In this document: positions 24,839 through 33,356 of the stretch, piece after piece | Position numbering within the stretch: position 1 is the stretch's first letter | Layout of the letters: each line of letters begins with the position of its first letter | From: G963662905 sp963676415 | GTDB lineage: Bacteria; Bacteroidota; Bacteroidia; Bacteroidales; WRLA01 | Direction: 5' to 3' | DNA: 64,000 nucleotides | NCBI GenBank assembly: GCA_963676415.1 | Contig: OY781097.1 | Coordinates: forward strand, 4,278,001 to 4,342,000 | Program-made: the position numbers and the translations under genes | Notes under the pieces: generated by a model | What the model was told of the DNA's origin: nothing | Databases searched by the model: none | The model's input: only the letters and a program-made list of their open reading frames with translations

Positions 24839-26122
24839 ATGAAACATCAAGTTCAACTCATAGTTCTCCTGAGCATTTTACCATTTATAACTATGGCGCA
24901 GGATTATTTTATCCCTGATGCCAATCGCTTTCAGGATCAGATATTTAAAGACAATATCAAAACAGCACGTCTTTATGTTGAAGGCTGGGAAATGGCCGAA
25001 CCCGTCATTAATCTAAGCGGAAATGAGCAATTGGTTTTATCGTTTGATGATCTGGATGCCGACGAAAAAGTGTTTAACTATACGCTGATCCATTGCGATG
25101 CCGACTGGAACCCTTCCGATCTTGATCCATCAGAGTTTATGGAAAGTTTTGAGGACGATGAAATCCGCTCCTACCAAATGTCGTACAATACCTTGCAGCA
25201 ATACACACATTATGAAGTACGATTCCCGAACCGGAATATGAAGCCGATGCTATCAGGGAATTATATCGTTTTGGTTTATGAAGACAAGCCGGAAGAGCCT
25301 TCCTTCAGCCTGCGCTTCCGTATTCTGGAGCAAAAAGTGAACATCACCAATATCCGCGTGCGCAAACCTGTTATCATCAACCTGCGCGATACAGACCAGC
25401 AGGTAGAGTTTGCTGTAAATGCAGGATCATATCCAATAAGTTTCCCCGAACGCAACCTCAAAACCTGCATCGTGCAAAACGGCAGGGACGATAATGTCAT
25501 TTGGTTGCAGCCCCGCGAAATCCGTGAAAACAAATACTTTTATGACCCCACAGAGGGCAATATCTTTAAAGGTGGAAACCAGTTCCGGAATTTCGATATC
25601 ACCAGCCTGAAATACAATACCGAATATGTGGCCCGCATAGAATCACCTGACCGTTACTATGATGTTTTTCTGCAACCTGGAAAAATCAGGGCTTTTGAAG
25701 ATTTCCTGTCGGTGCGCGACATCAACGGAAACTACATCATCAAAAATGTGGACGGCACAAATTACGGCACGGAAAGCGAATATGCTTATGTAAACTTCTA
25801 TTTACCTTACGATGCCCCGCTGGTGGATGGCAGCCTATATGTTTTTGGGAAAATGACCCATTGGCGCTTTAGCGACGAAGCCAAAATGAAATATAATTAT
25901 GAGCAAAAAGCCTACGAAGCTACGCTTTACCTGAAACAGGGCTATTATAATTATGTGTTTGCCTTTTTGCCCAACAATTCCAGTGTGGCCGATGCTACTT
26001 TTATAGAAGGCAGTTTTTTTGACACCGACAATGATTACAGCGTTTACGTTTACTATCGCGAACCAGGCGACCGCTACGACCGCCTGATCGGATCCAGCCA
26101 GTTTAACTCTCATCCCGATTAA
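24839..26122 (+). CDS. Type IX secretion plug-family protein (DUF5103)
   Basis: 427 aa. The ATG at 24839 gives a clean signal peptide (MKHQVQLIVLLSILPFITMAQ); a TTG six bases upstream is not needed. The sequence follows the DUF5103 pattern through its length: DYFIPDANRFQDQIFKDNIKT, LSFDDLDADEKVFNYTLIHC, DADWNPSDLDPSEFMESFED, IRVRKPVIINLRDTDQQVEF, and a C-terminal half with FGKMTHWRFSDEAKMKYN. In T9SS the plug protein closes the periplasmic side of the Sov translocon when it is not engaged with cargo. This fits the several T9SS cargo proteins in the window. Monocistronic, divergent from nqrA. Confidence 0.9.
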   Translation: MKHQVQLIVLLSILPFITMAQDYFIPDANRFQDQIFKDNIKTARLYVEGWEMAEPVINLSGNEQLVLSFDDLDADEKVFNYTLIHCDADWNPSDLDPSEFMESFEDDEIRSYQMSYNTLQQYTHYEVRFPNRNMKPMLSGNYIVLVYEDKPEEPSFSLRFRILEQKVNITNIRVRKPVIINLRDTDQQVEFAVNAGSYPISFPERNLKTCIVQNGRDDNVIWLQPREIRENKYFYDPTEGNIFKGGNQFRNFDITSLKYNTEYVARIESPDRYYDVFLQPGKIRAFEDFLSVRDINGNYIIKNVDGTNYGTESEYAYVNFYLPYDAPLVDGSLYVFGKMTHWRFSDEAKMKYNYEQKAYEATLYLKQGYYNYVFAFLPNNSSVADATFIEGSFFDTDNDYSVYVYYREPGDRYDRLIGSSQFNSHPD

Positions 26123-26179
26123 ACAGCAGAGCAAAGCAATCAAATTACATTTCTTATCCTGAGTTGAATTGCCGTTCCG

Positions 26180-26728
26180 ACATTTGCACTGGCTTTGTTT
26201 ATCCGTCATCTGGGCTATGATGCCCCTACGCATATCGACGAATAATACGATATATTTTTTCCTTTGGTAGCGCATGATACCGGTTTGGTCGAAACAGGAC
26301 GTATTGGTTGCTGATGACGCCCGATATGGATCCCCGTGTGCACATTGCGGTAGTTACAACCAATATGCCGCTGCAAGTTGATGCTCCCAAAGCACGGAAC
26401 TATATGACCAATTTTTGGGATTATTGCCGGAAATGCGCCGCCGTTTGCCCTTCCCGTGCCATTCCTTTTGATAAACCCAAAGAGCAGGACGGCAGCATCC
26501 GGTGGAAAATTGACGGCCTAAATGCTTTTGCTATTGGTGAAAAACCGGGACAGATTGTGGCCGCTGCATGATCTCCTGTCCTTTCTCCCATCCCAATTTT
26601 TTTCATATGCTCATCCGTCAAGGCATCTGTTATATCCAAAATTTTGCGCGCATGACAGCAAACTGGATAATGTGTTTTATATCAAAAAACCTGCACCCGG
26701 AAAGCCTGTAGGATGGCTGAGGCATTGA
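26180..26728 (+). pseudogene. Decayed reductive-dehalogenase-like Fe-S protein gene
   Basis: Fragments in three reading frames line up in order with the C-terminal half of the reductive dehalogenase-like (RdhA/QueG-related) family. They are ALALFIRHLGYDAPTHIDE (then a stop), PLVAHDTGLVETGRIG, LMTPDMDPRVHIAVVTTN, the ferredoxin-like YCRKCAAVCPSRAI (about 26421-26462), CMISCPFSHPNFFHMLIRQG, and LDNVFYIKKPAPGKPVG. The first 4Fe-4S cluster motif is complete, but in-frame stops and at least two frameshifts destroy the gene, and the N-terminal catalytic half is missing. No membrane anchor subunit (RdhB) is nearby. Confidence 0.7.
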
Positions 26729-27057
26729 GAGAGAAATAATACCAGCATCCAGAAAATTAAAAAGCCGGGGTAAAATTTTCTGCCGGCGTTTATTCGGCAA
26801 CGATAGGGTCTGAAAATCAACAAATAATAAAACAGGTCACAAAACTGTAAGGAAGCGAAGTATTGTGCATCAATAAGAAAACCCGTCAATACCTTTTTAG
26901 CTTGATGCATCTCTGTTGCATTTGTGTTGCAACGCTATTGCAACGATCGAACAATGCTATTGCATCTTGCTTTTCGCCTTTAGGGAAGGAGGATAAAACC
27001 ATACAAATTGAAATACAATTTGATTTCCCCTTCAATCACACACAGACACCTACAGCA
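26729..27057. other. Intergenic region
   Basis: No gene seen. The 26930-26965 part contains four closely spaced TTGCA/TTGCAA words (TGTTGCAT, GTTGCAACG, ATTGCAACG, ATTGCATC), which could be chance or a binding-site cluster. Confidence 0.4.
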
Positions 27058-30000
27058 TCAAGCCTCCAAATATTTCTCAACTATCTTCAGTAAATCTTCT
27101 TTGGCGATGGGTTTGCTCAGAAAATCATCGCAGCCATAGCTCAGCGCCAGCTTAACATCCGATTGGGTTGAGTAAGCCGTTTGCGCAATGACGGGCAATT
27201 CAGGACGCTCTTCTTTGATTTTTTGCGCAGCAATCAGTCCGCTCATGCCCGGCATTTTGATGTCCATAAGGACAATATCCACATCTTTATTGTTCCGGCA
27301 GATATCAATTGCCTGCTGCCCGTTAATGGCATGGATGATATGAAATTTATCTGCCTCTTTTTCCAGGATCGCCTCTATATACAGATAATTAATCTCCTCA
27401 TCTTCAGCAACCAGCACCGTAATTTTAGTTTTTGTAGCTTCAAGTGCTGCTTCATTTGATGCACTACGGACCGATTCAGCTTGCTGGTAAGGGATGCGCA
27501 GAAAGAATATGGAGCCCTGTCCTTTGTCGGATTTCAGGTAGATATCGCCACCGAGAAGCTGGGCATTTTCGCGTGCAATCGACAGACCCAGCCCCAGCCC
27601 ACCGGTTTGGGAAGCCAGATCCTTGTCTTCGCGCGAAAAACGTTCAAAAATAAGCTGATGATTTTGTGGCGCAATACCAATACCCGTATCTTTAACATAC
27701 AGTATCAGATTTTTCCCTTCGATGGAATAACCAAATTCGATAAAACCTTCATGGGTATATTTCAGGGCATTTTCGAGCAGGTTGTCCAGTATTTTGGTGA
27801 GTTTTGTTTTATCGGAAATAATCAGGCTTTGTTCATCCTTCAGGCTTTTATTGAGGTGTATTGGTATATTTTGTTCTTTGGCTTTCAGGTTAAAAACAGC
27901 AAAAAGTTCCATGATCAGGTCATTGAGGTAAAATTCGCTTTCCTGTATTTTCTCCTGTTTGGTTTCCAGTGTCGAAATTTCGAGGATATCATCAATAATC
28001 CGGAGCAATTGCATGCTGCTGTTTTGGATGATGCGCGTAAAATACTTCCTTTTATCATCCGTCATATCCGGCTCATTGAGCAATCCCGAGAAACCAATAA
28101 TACCATTCATGGGTGTACGGATTTCATGCGACATATTGTGCAAAAATTCTGTTTTAAGACGGTTGGCCTCTTCAGCCCTTTCTTTTGCAAAAACCAGGTC
28201 TTCATTGGTTTGCATCAATTCCTCATTTAGCACTTCGTACTCCTCGTTTTGTTCCTCAATTTTCCTTTCGTACAGTATATTTTTAGAAACATCGATATGT
28301 ACCCCACTAACTTTTAATGGTTTTGCTTCATCATCCCATTCAACCACTTTGGCTTTATCCTGCACCCAAATCCAATCTTTTGCTTTTGTTTTCACCCTGA
28401 CTACAGCATCATAAATATCTGTTTTCCCGTCCAAATGCAGTTTCATCAGGTCATTGGAAGGTTTTTGGTCGTCGGGGTGCACTTGATCGCGCCACCAATC
28501 AATTTTGCCGGGGACATCTTTGGGATCATAACCCAGTTTTCTGGCCCAAAATTCATTTGTAAATACTTTCCCGCTATTGAGCTCCCATTCCCAAGTGCCG
28601 ATATTTGCACCTTCGATGGCAATGGCCAGGCGGTCCTGACTTTCCTTTAAACGGTTTTCGGTTTTTTTGCGCCGGGTTATTTCCTGAATAACACCCGTAA
28701 TCTTCAGCGGCTTGCCATCACTGTCTTTTTCCAGCTCCGCAATGGAGGTAATGGTTTTGCGCGTTCCTGTATCACTGGCTATAATATCAAATTCGAGATC
28801 ATAGGGTTTATCATTTTGGATTAAATCGACCAAAGCCTGATGAACTCTTTCCCTTTCAGGGATGCAGCTCTCGACTTCTTCAGTCGTGAAAGAATCAGCA
28901 TCAATAGGAAAACCATAAATCCTTTTGGACTGATCCGAAGCCCAGAATTCTTCTGTTTTTACATTATATTCCCAATTTCCCACATCTCCAATTTCCTGAG
29001 CTTTTTTAAATCGTTGCTCATTTGTTTTCAAAGCTTCCTCAATTCTTTTCCGCTCAGTTATATCTGAATGTGAACCCACCATTCTTACGGCTTTTCCCTG
29101 ACTGTTAAAATGAGCATTCGCACGCGATAAAACATCAATCCAATGTCCATCCTTGTGCTTCATTTTAAACTCCATCACAAAGCGGTCGCGTTGCCTGTTG
29201 ATCAGCTCATTCTGGATTTTCCATGAGCGCTGGACATCCTCAGGCTCTGTAAGGGTTTCCCATATTGAAAAATCGTTGGGCAATTCTTCATCACGATAAC
29301 CAAGCATGGCTTTCCATGTTGGGGAATAATATATTTCGTTGGTTTCCAGATTCCAGTCAAAAACACCATCGGATGTAGCTTCCACAGCCATTTGATAACG
29401 TTCATTGGCCTCGGCCTCCCTTTTTAAAGTGGCGTTTAATTCTGCATTGGACTGGGTCAACTCTTCATTGAGTGCCTCAAACTCCTCATTTTGTTTCAGG
29501 ATTTTAAGCGCTGCATCTCTTTTTTCAGTAATATCAACAACCACAGCAATATACACCAGCACATTACCTTCCTTGTCCCTGCGTGCTGTGAGTGAAGTAT
29601 CGCCCCAAAAATAACTGCCATCTTTTTTCTTTAGCCTTTTTTCGATGCGATAATGATCCGTTTCCATATTTCGGATATTTTCAATAAGCGCTCTTTCTTT
29701 CTCCAGATCATCAGGATGCGATAAATCCACAAAATTCTTTTTTAAAAATTCCTCAAACGTGTAATCCAGCATTTTCAAAAATTCAGCATTGGCATCTATC
29801 TGCTTTCCTTCTGCATCTGCCAATGCGATACCCACATTTGCCGATTCAAAAAGCCCCCTGAACTTATCTTCACTTGCGCGTAAACGTTCGGATGCTTTTT
29901 TTCTTTCCCTGATATCACGTGCAATGCCGTAATAGAATGTTTCTTCCTTAATTTTAAACTTTTTACCGCTGATTTCCATAGGGATTCCTGTTCCATCATG

Positions 30001-31077
30001 GCTTATATGTGTAGTTTCAAAAATATACTGTTTTTCATAGGGCACGCTCTGCCAAAATTCAAGAAAAGCTTCTAGCGGAAAATTTGGATCAATAACCTCA
30101 ACTGTTTGCCCTATAATTTCCTCTTTGGATTTTTCAAGGATAATTTCTGCATGGCGGTTAGCTTCAACCACAACGCCTTTCGCATTGATCAGATAAATAG
30201 CCTCTGATGCAGTTTCTACAAGCTGACGGTAGCGCGACTCACTTTCCATTATCTTTTCCATGGCAGCTTTTTCGGCTGTGATATCTTTAAAAGTGCAGTA
30301 AGTCTGTGTGAAATTCCCTTCACTGTCGAAACCAATGCGACCTTCAAAAGAAACGTAAATATATTCCCCTTTTCTTTGTTTCATTTTAAACTGCACATCA
30401 TGGATAAAGCCATGCTTTTTGAAAACAGGGAAATTTTTATGAAAATAAGTTACAGAATCGGGATGCAGGAAATCGCCAAACCACTTGCCTAAAACCTCAT
30501 TGCTTTCATAGCCCAGGATATTAAGCCATTGTGCATTTACGTTGATGATTTTTCCATCAGTATCCAGCGACTGAAAAGCCAATGGGGCATTATCGTAAAT
30601 TGCCCTGTATCTTTCCTCATTGATCCGAAGTTTTTCTTTTTCAGATTTCAGTTGCTCCTGGCTTTGCTTCAGTGCCGTAATATCCTGATGTGCGCCCAGC
30701 ATACGGTATGGCTTACCGTTTTGATCGCGGATTGCCAACCACCGGCAGCGCACCCAGACTATTGAGCCGTTTTTATGGGTATAGCGCACTTCCTGATCGT
30801 AGGGATGCTCCGGATCAGCCACATGCTTATGAAAGTTATCCAGGGCGGTTTTGAGGTCATCCTGATTGATTATATCCTGCCATGCGCTGGCTTTATGCAG
30901 CATTTCATTTGGTTCATAGCCCAGCACTTCCCAGAAACGATTACTTATCCACTCATTCTCTGGATTTTCCAGATCCCAATACCAAATACCATCGAGCGAG
31001 CCTTCCTGAATGAAATCAAAAATCTTCTCGTCGCTTTTAACCAATTCGTATAATTCTTTTTTCAGATAATGCCCCAT
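27058..31077 (-). CDS. Hybrid histidine kinase with seven PAS domains and a receiver
   Basis: 1339 aa, no membrane helix and no signal peptide, so a cytoplasmic sensor. Seven PAS/PAC units follow one another from residue 14 to about 930; each starts with words such as GSLDGIWYWDLE, APLAFQSLDTDGKIINV, ASEAIYLINAKGVVVEA, ANVGIALADAEGKQIDA, TSDGVFDWNLETNEIYY, VGNWEYNVKTEEFW and ANIGTWEWELNSGKVFT. A coiled coil leads into HisKA (HNMSHEIRTPMNG, phosphoacceptor His about 984), HATPase (DNLLENALKYTHEGF, KDTGIGIAP, TGGLGLGLSI) and a C-terminal receiver (IVLMDIKMPG, Asp about 1272). No separate response regulator is adjacent. The signal is unknown. Confidence 0.93.
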   Translation of the reverse strand: MGHYLKKELYELVKSDEKIFDFIQEGSLDGIWYWDLENPENEWISNRFWEVLGYEPNEMLHKASAWQDIINQDDLKTALDNFHKHVADPEHPYDQEVRYTHKNGSIVWVRCRWLAIRDQNGKPYRMLGAHQDITALKQSQEQLKSEKEKLRINEERYRAIYDNAPLAFQSLDTDGKIINVNAQWLNILGYESNEVLGKWFGDFLHPDSVTYFHKNFPVFKKHGFIHDVQFKMKQRKGEYIYVSFEGRIGFDSEGNFTQTYCTFKDITAEKAAMEKIMESESRYRQLVETASEAIYLINAKGVVVEANRHAEIILEKSKEEIIGQTVEVIDPNFPLEAFLEFWQSVPYEKQYIFETTHISHDGTGIPMEISGKKFKIKEETFYYGIARDIRERKKASERLRASEDKFRGLFESANVGIALADAEGKQIDANAEFLKMLDYTFEEFLKKNFVDLSHPDDLEKERALIENIRNMETDHYRIEKRLKKKDGSYFWGDTSLTARRDKEGNVLVYIAVVVDITEKRDAALKILKQNEEFEALNEELTQSNAELNATLKREAEANERYQMAVEATSDGVFDWNLETNEIYYSPTWKAMLGYRDEELPNDFSIWETLTEPEDVQRSWKIQNELINRQRDRFVMEFKMKHKDGHWIDVLSRANAHFNSQGKAVRMVGSHSDITERKRIEEALKTNEQRFKKAQEIGDVGNWEYNVKTEEFWASDQSKRIYGFPIDADSFTTEEVESCIPERERVHQALVDLIQNDKPYDLEFDIIASDTGTRKTITSIAELEKDSDGKPLKITGVIQEITRRKKTENRLKESQDRLAIAIEGANIGTWEWELNSGKVFTNEFWARKLGYDPKDVPGKIDWWRDQVHPDDQKPSNDLMKLHLDGKTDIYDAVVRVKTKAKDWIWVQDKAKVVEWDDEAKPLKVSGVHIDVSKNILYERKIEEQNEEYEVLNEELMQTNEDLVFAKERAEEANRLKTEFLHNMSHEIRTPMNGIIGFSGLLNEPDMTDDKRKYFTRIIQNSSMQLLRIIDDILEISTLETKQEKIQESEFYLNDLIMELFAVFNLKAKEQNIPIHLNKSLKDEQSLIISDKTKLTKILDNLLENALKYTHEGFIEFGYSIEGKNLILYVKDTGIGIAPQNHQLIFERFSREDKDLASQTGGLGLGLSIARENAQLLGGDIYLKSDKGQGSIFFLRIPYQQAESVRSASNEAALEATKTKITVLVAEDEEINYLYIEAILEKEADKFHIIHAINGQQAIDICRNNKDVDIVLMDIKMPGMSGLIAAQKIKEERPELPVIAQTAYSTQSDVKLALSYGCDDFLSKPIAKEDLLKIVEKYLEA

Positions 31078-31381
31078 AGTCCTGTTGTTTTCAGCTTTTA
31101 CGCCTGCGAAATAAAATCTTTGCTAAAGATAAGCATTTTGTGGCATTGATAATAAAAATGTTTTGTCGGAATACTGTATGCCCTGAAATTGATAGTCAAC
31201 AAATTAAAAAGGTTACAAAGCTGAAAAGCCGAGCGGAAGCTTCGGTTCGGACCAAAGGGATAGGCCCTTACGACCATTCATCCAATGACATGGAGTCTCC
31301 CGATGAATTACACTTAAAGTATGAGAAAAAATCCGGTAAGCATTGGGCTTATGCTTTCCCTATTGCAGGCTTATATAAAGT
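31078..31381. other. Intergenic region with 35-nt hairpin
   Basis: About 300 nt without a convincing gene. It contains a diverged copy of the 35-nt hairpin described at 33206-33240 (here 31276-31310). A short plus-strand frame (31140-31385) has no family resemblance and overlaps the Uma2 gene end. Confidence 0.5.
31276..31310. repeat. 35-nt hairpin repeat, copy 1 (diverged)
   Basis: ATTCATCCAATGAC...TCCCGATGAATTA. Same length and outer arms (ATTCATC/GATGAAT) as the perfect copy at 33206-33240, with changes in the inner stem. Confidence 0.55.
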
Positions 31382-31972
31382 TTAATCCACAAAAACATCC
31401 TTCAGGTCAAGGGCAAACTCGCCATTGAATATGTTTACGGGGATCTCATCATCTCCGGGGTACATGCCCACAAGCCGGTATTTGCCCTTTTCATCAAGCA
31501 CAAAAACATTCACATATTCTTCGTTGGGATTTACAATCCAGTATTCGCACACCCCATGCTGTTGGTAGAGCTCAAATTTATCTTTCACATCACGCCTTAA
31601 ATTCTTTGGGCTTACAATTTCGATGATCAAATCCGGTGCGCCCAGGCAACCTTTATCGTCTAATTTTGAAAGATCACAAACCACGTAAATGTCGGGCTGC
31701 ACAACCGTATAAATTGTTTGATCGTTTTTGTCTTTTTTATTTTCCGGGAGGCGGACAACTGAAGGCGCGTGATAGACCTCGCATTTTTTATCCAATAAGA
31801 TATTACCCCATAACCTCACCAAATTAGCAGAGACCTTTTGATGCCTCCTTGAAGGTGCCGGAGTCATCATTTTAATAAAACCACCGAATAATTCCCGCCT
31901 TTTATCATCCATCCAGGTGAGGTAATCGGCATAGGTATAACGCTTGTTCAAATCCAGATTTAATGTATCCAT
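31382..31972 (-). CDS. Uma2-family (DUF820) restriction-endonuclease-like protein
   Basis: 196 aa with the PD-(D/E)XK-type fold of the Uma2 family: YTYADYLTWMDDKRRELFGG at the N-terminus, PSRRHQKVSANLVRLW, VVQPDIYVVCDLSKLDDKGC, the core GAPDLIIEIVSPKNLRRDVK, and EYWIVNPNEEYVNVFVLDEK. These proteins are common as multi-copy genes in cyanobacteria and some Bacteroidota and are suspected nucleases of unknown target. Monocistronic, next to repeats and a decayed gene; possible acquired gene. Confidence 0.88.
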   Translation of the reverse strand: MDTLNLDLNKRYTYADYLTWMDDKRRELFGGFIKMMTPAPSRRHQKVSANLVRLWGNILLDKKCEVYHAPSVVRLPENKKDKNDQTIYTVVQPDIYVVCDLSKLDDKGCLGAPDLIIEIVSPKNLRRDVKDKFELYQQHGVCEYWIVNPNEEYVNVFVLDEKGKYRLVGMYPGDDEIPVNIFNGEFALDLKDVFVD

Positions 31973-32049
31973 GGCGCTCAGATTCTTTTAACAAAGATAA
32001 CAAAAATCCACAAATCGCTTATTATCATTGCCTGATAATAATACGATAA
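31973..32049. other. Short AT-rich spacer before surface-protein relic
   Basis: No feature seen apart from the presumed promoter area of the Uma2 gene on the minus strand. Confidence 0.4.
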
Positions 32050-33115
32050 AAATACCTCCGGACAAAGTAATGTCGGAAGCCAAAGCCACGGCCTGAGCAC
32101 TATAGAAATGCAAATGGAATATCAAGACGCGAATTGGGATTTTGTGGCCCAAAGCAGCAGCGGTACATGAGCCATCAGCCCAATTGTAAACGATGGTTAT
32201 CCCTTCCTGAGCTGGCAGGGCGATAATCTTTATGGCACTGAGCCCAAAGGAAGCGGCACTACAGAAGACCCTTACGTGGTTGACGGGCTTACGGACCTCT
32301 ACTGGATTTCCGAAAACACCGATCGCTGGGACGATCATTATATCCAATCCTGCGATATTGATACTTCGGGCAGAACTTTCTGGTGTGGCGGCAGCGGTTT
32401 CCTGTCCTTTGGAGCCGGTGATGCCAAGTATAAATTTCCGGGATCTTATGGCGGCTTTGTGGGTTATAGATGGATGGTAATATATCTTATTGTTATATCA
32501 GCGGAAACCATCCAACTCGGTTTTATAAATAGTCTTTGCAAGAAAACGCCAAATACTGCGTTACTCTTGCCTTGAAAACAGTCATCCCATATGTACGGGA
32601 CTCCTTGATTTTCAAGGCTGCGAAAGCACTTCGACAAGCTCAGCATAGCACCTTGTCTTTGACGTTTTCTTATCAAAGACTCAAAAAAAGGTGTTTTCTG
32701 GCAGGCACTAAATAACAAAGCCGGTGCTTACACCATTGGCAATAAAGAAATCGCGGATATTTCCACCGCCATCCTCGAAGACAGCAAACTCAATATCTTC
32801 CATAATTTGACCAATGAAGAATACAGCTTTAACTGGAGTTTAAACGACGATGAAACACGATTTAAACTGCACCTGAACACTACTACGGTTAAGGAAATCA
32901 ACAAAAGTGTTGTTCAGGCATATGTATCCGGTGGCAACATCATCATCAATAGCGAACAACAACCACAACGCATCCTTCTCAGCGACATCACTGGCAGGAC
33001 GCTGGGTGTTTGGGAAAATGTTGAAAACATCCCCGCACCTGCAACGGAAGGGGTTTATTTGGTTACAGCAGAGACTGACTCCCAACGCATAACTAAAAAG
33101 ATCATTGTAGAATAA
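32050..33115 (+). pseudogene. Chimeric relic of a GLUG / T9SS surface protein, split by a MITE
   Basis: The first part (about 32050-32470) translates to GLUG-type repeat sequence: LSTIEMQMEYQDANWDFVAQ, then an in-frame TGA where Trp is expected, PIVNDGYPFLSWQGDNLYG, and GSGTTEDPYVVDGLTDLYWI. After a frameshift the sequence joins, at about 32500, the C-terminal end of a LamG-array-type protein (AETIQLGF). This is cut by the 188-bp MITE at 32527-32714 and resumes as KAGAYTIGNKEIADISTAIL through LLSDITGRTLGVWENVENIP to TKKIIVE and a stop at 33113-33115. The 3' part is intact for over 100 codons and nearly matches the array genes. Confidence 0.75.
32527..32714. mobile_element. MITE family 2, copy 2 (inserted in surface-protein relic)
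   Basis: 188 bp, nearly identical to 3855-4043 (a few substitutions and one A fewer in the A-run). It interrupts the coding sequence: array paralogues read ...CTTGGTTTTACTAATAACGA... at this point, so the insertion site is known to within a few bases. TAAATA occurs at both ends (32526-32531 and 32709-32714). Confidence 0.8.
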
Positions 33116-33125
33116 TGTTTTCATA

Positions 33126-33180
33126 ATTGTAGGGACGAACGGCCCCCGAAGGTTCGGGGCAGGCTGTTCGTCCATACAAT
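33126..33180. repeat. REP-like cruciform
   Basis: A 55-nt palindrome: ATTGTAgGGACGAACgGCC on the left pairs with GGCtGTTCGTCCaTACAAT on the right (19 bp, two imperfect positions), and the centre is itself a hairpin CCCCGAA/TTCGGGG. It follows the relic's stop codon by 10 nt and could act as a terminator or mRNA-stabilising structure. Confidence 0.6.
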
Positions 33181-33205
33181 CAGAAAAACCAAAACCATAT
33201 AAACA

Positions 33206-33240
33206 ATTCATCGGATGACTTGGGGTCATCCGATGAATTA
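33206..33240. repeat. 35-nt hairpin repeat, copy 2 (perfect arms)
   Basis: ATTCATCGGATGACttgggGTCATCCGATGAAT plus flanking bases: 14-bp perfect arms with a short loop. Related 35-nt copies stand at 31276-31310 and 54315-54349. Confidence 0.65.
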
Positions 33241-33356
33241 GACTGGAATTATAAAAATAAGACAGGTTAGAGCAGCAATGCAGCACATCGCTGATTTACT
33301 CCACAAACAACCAGCGGAAATCCAAACAATCCCTGTTATCTGTATCCTATTAAAAC

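Noticed and set aside
26863..27093. 76-codon plus-strand frame after the dehalogenase relic
   Set aside because: Runs into the 3' end of the histidine kinase on the other strand; composition resembles non-coding AT-rich DNA.
31140..31385. 81-codon plus-strand frame
   Set aside because: Crosses the diverged 35-nt hairpin and ends inside the Uma2 gene; no recognisable motif, probably chance.
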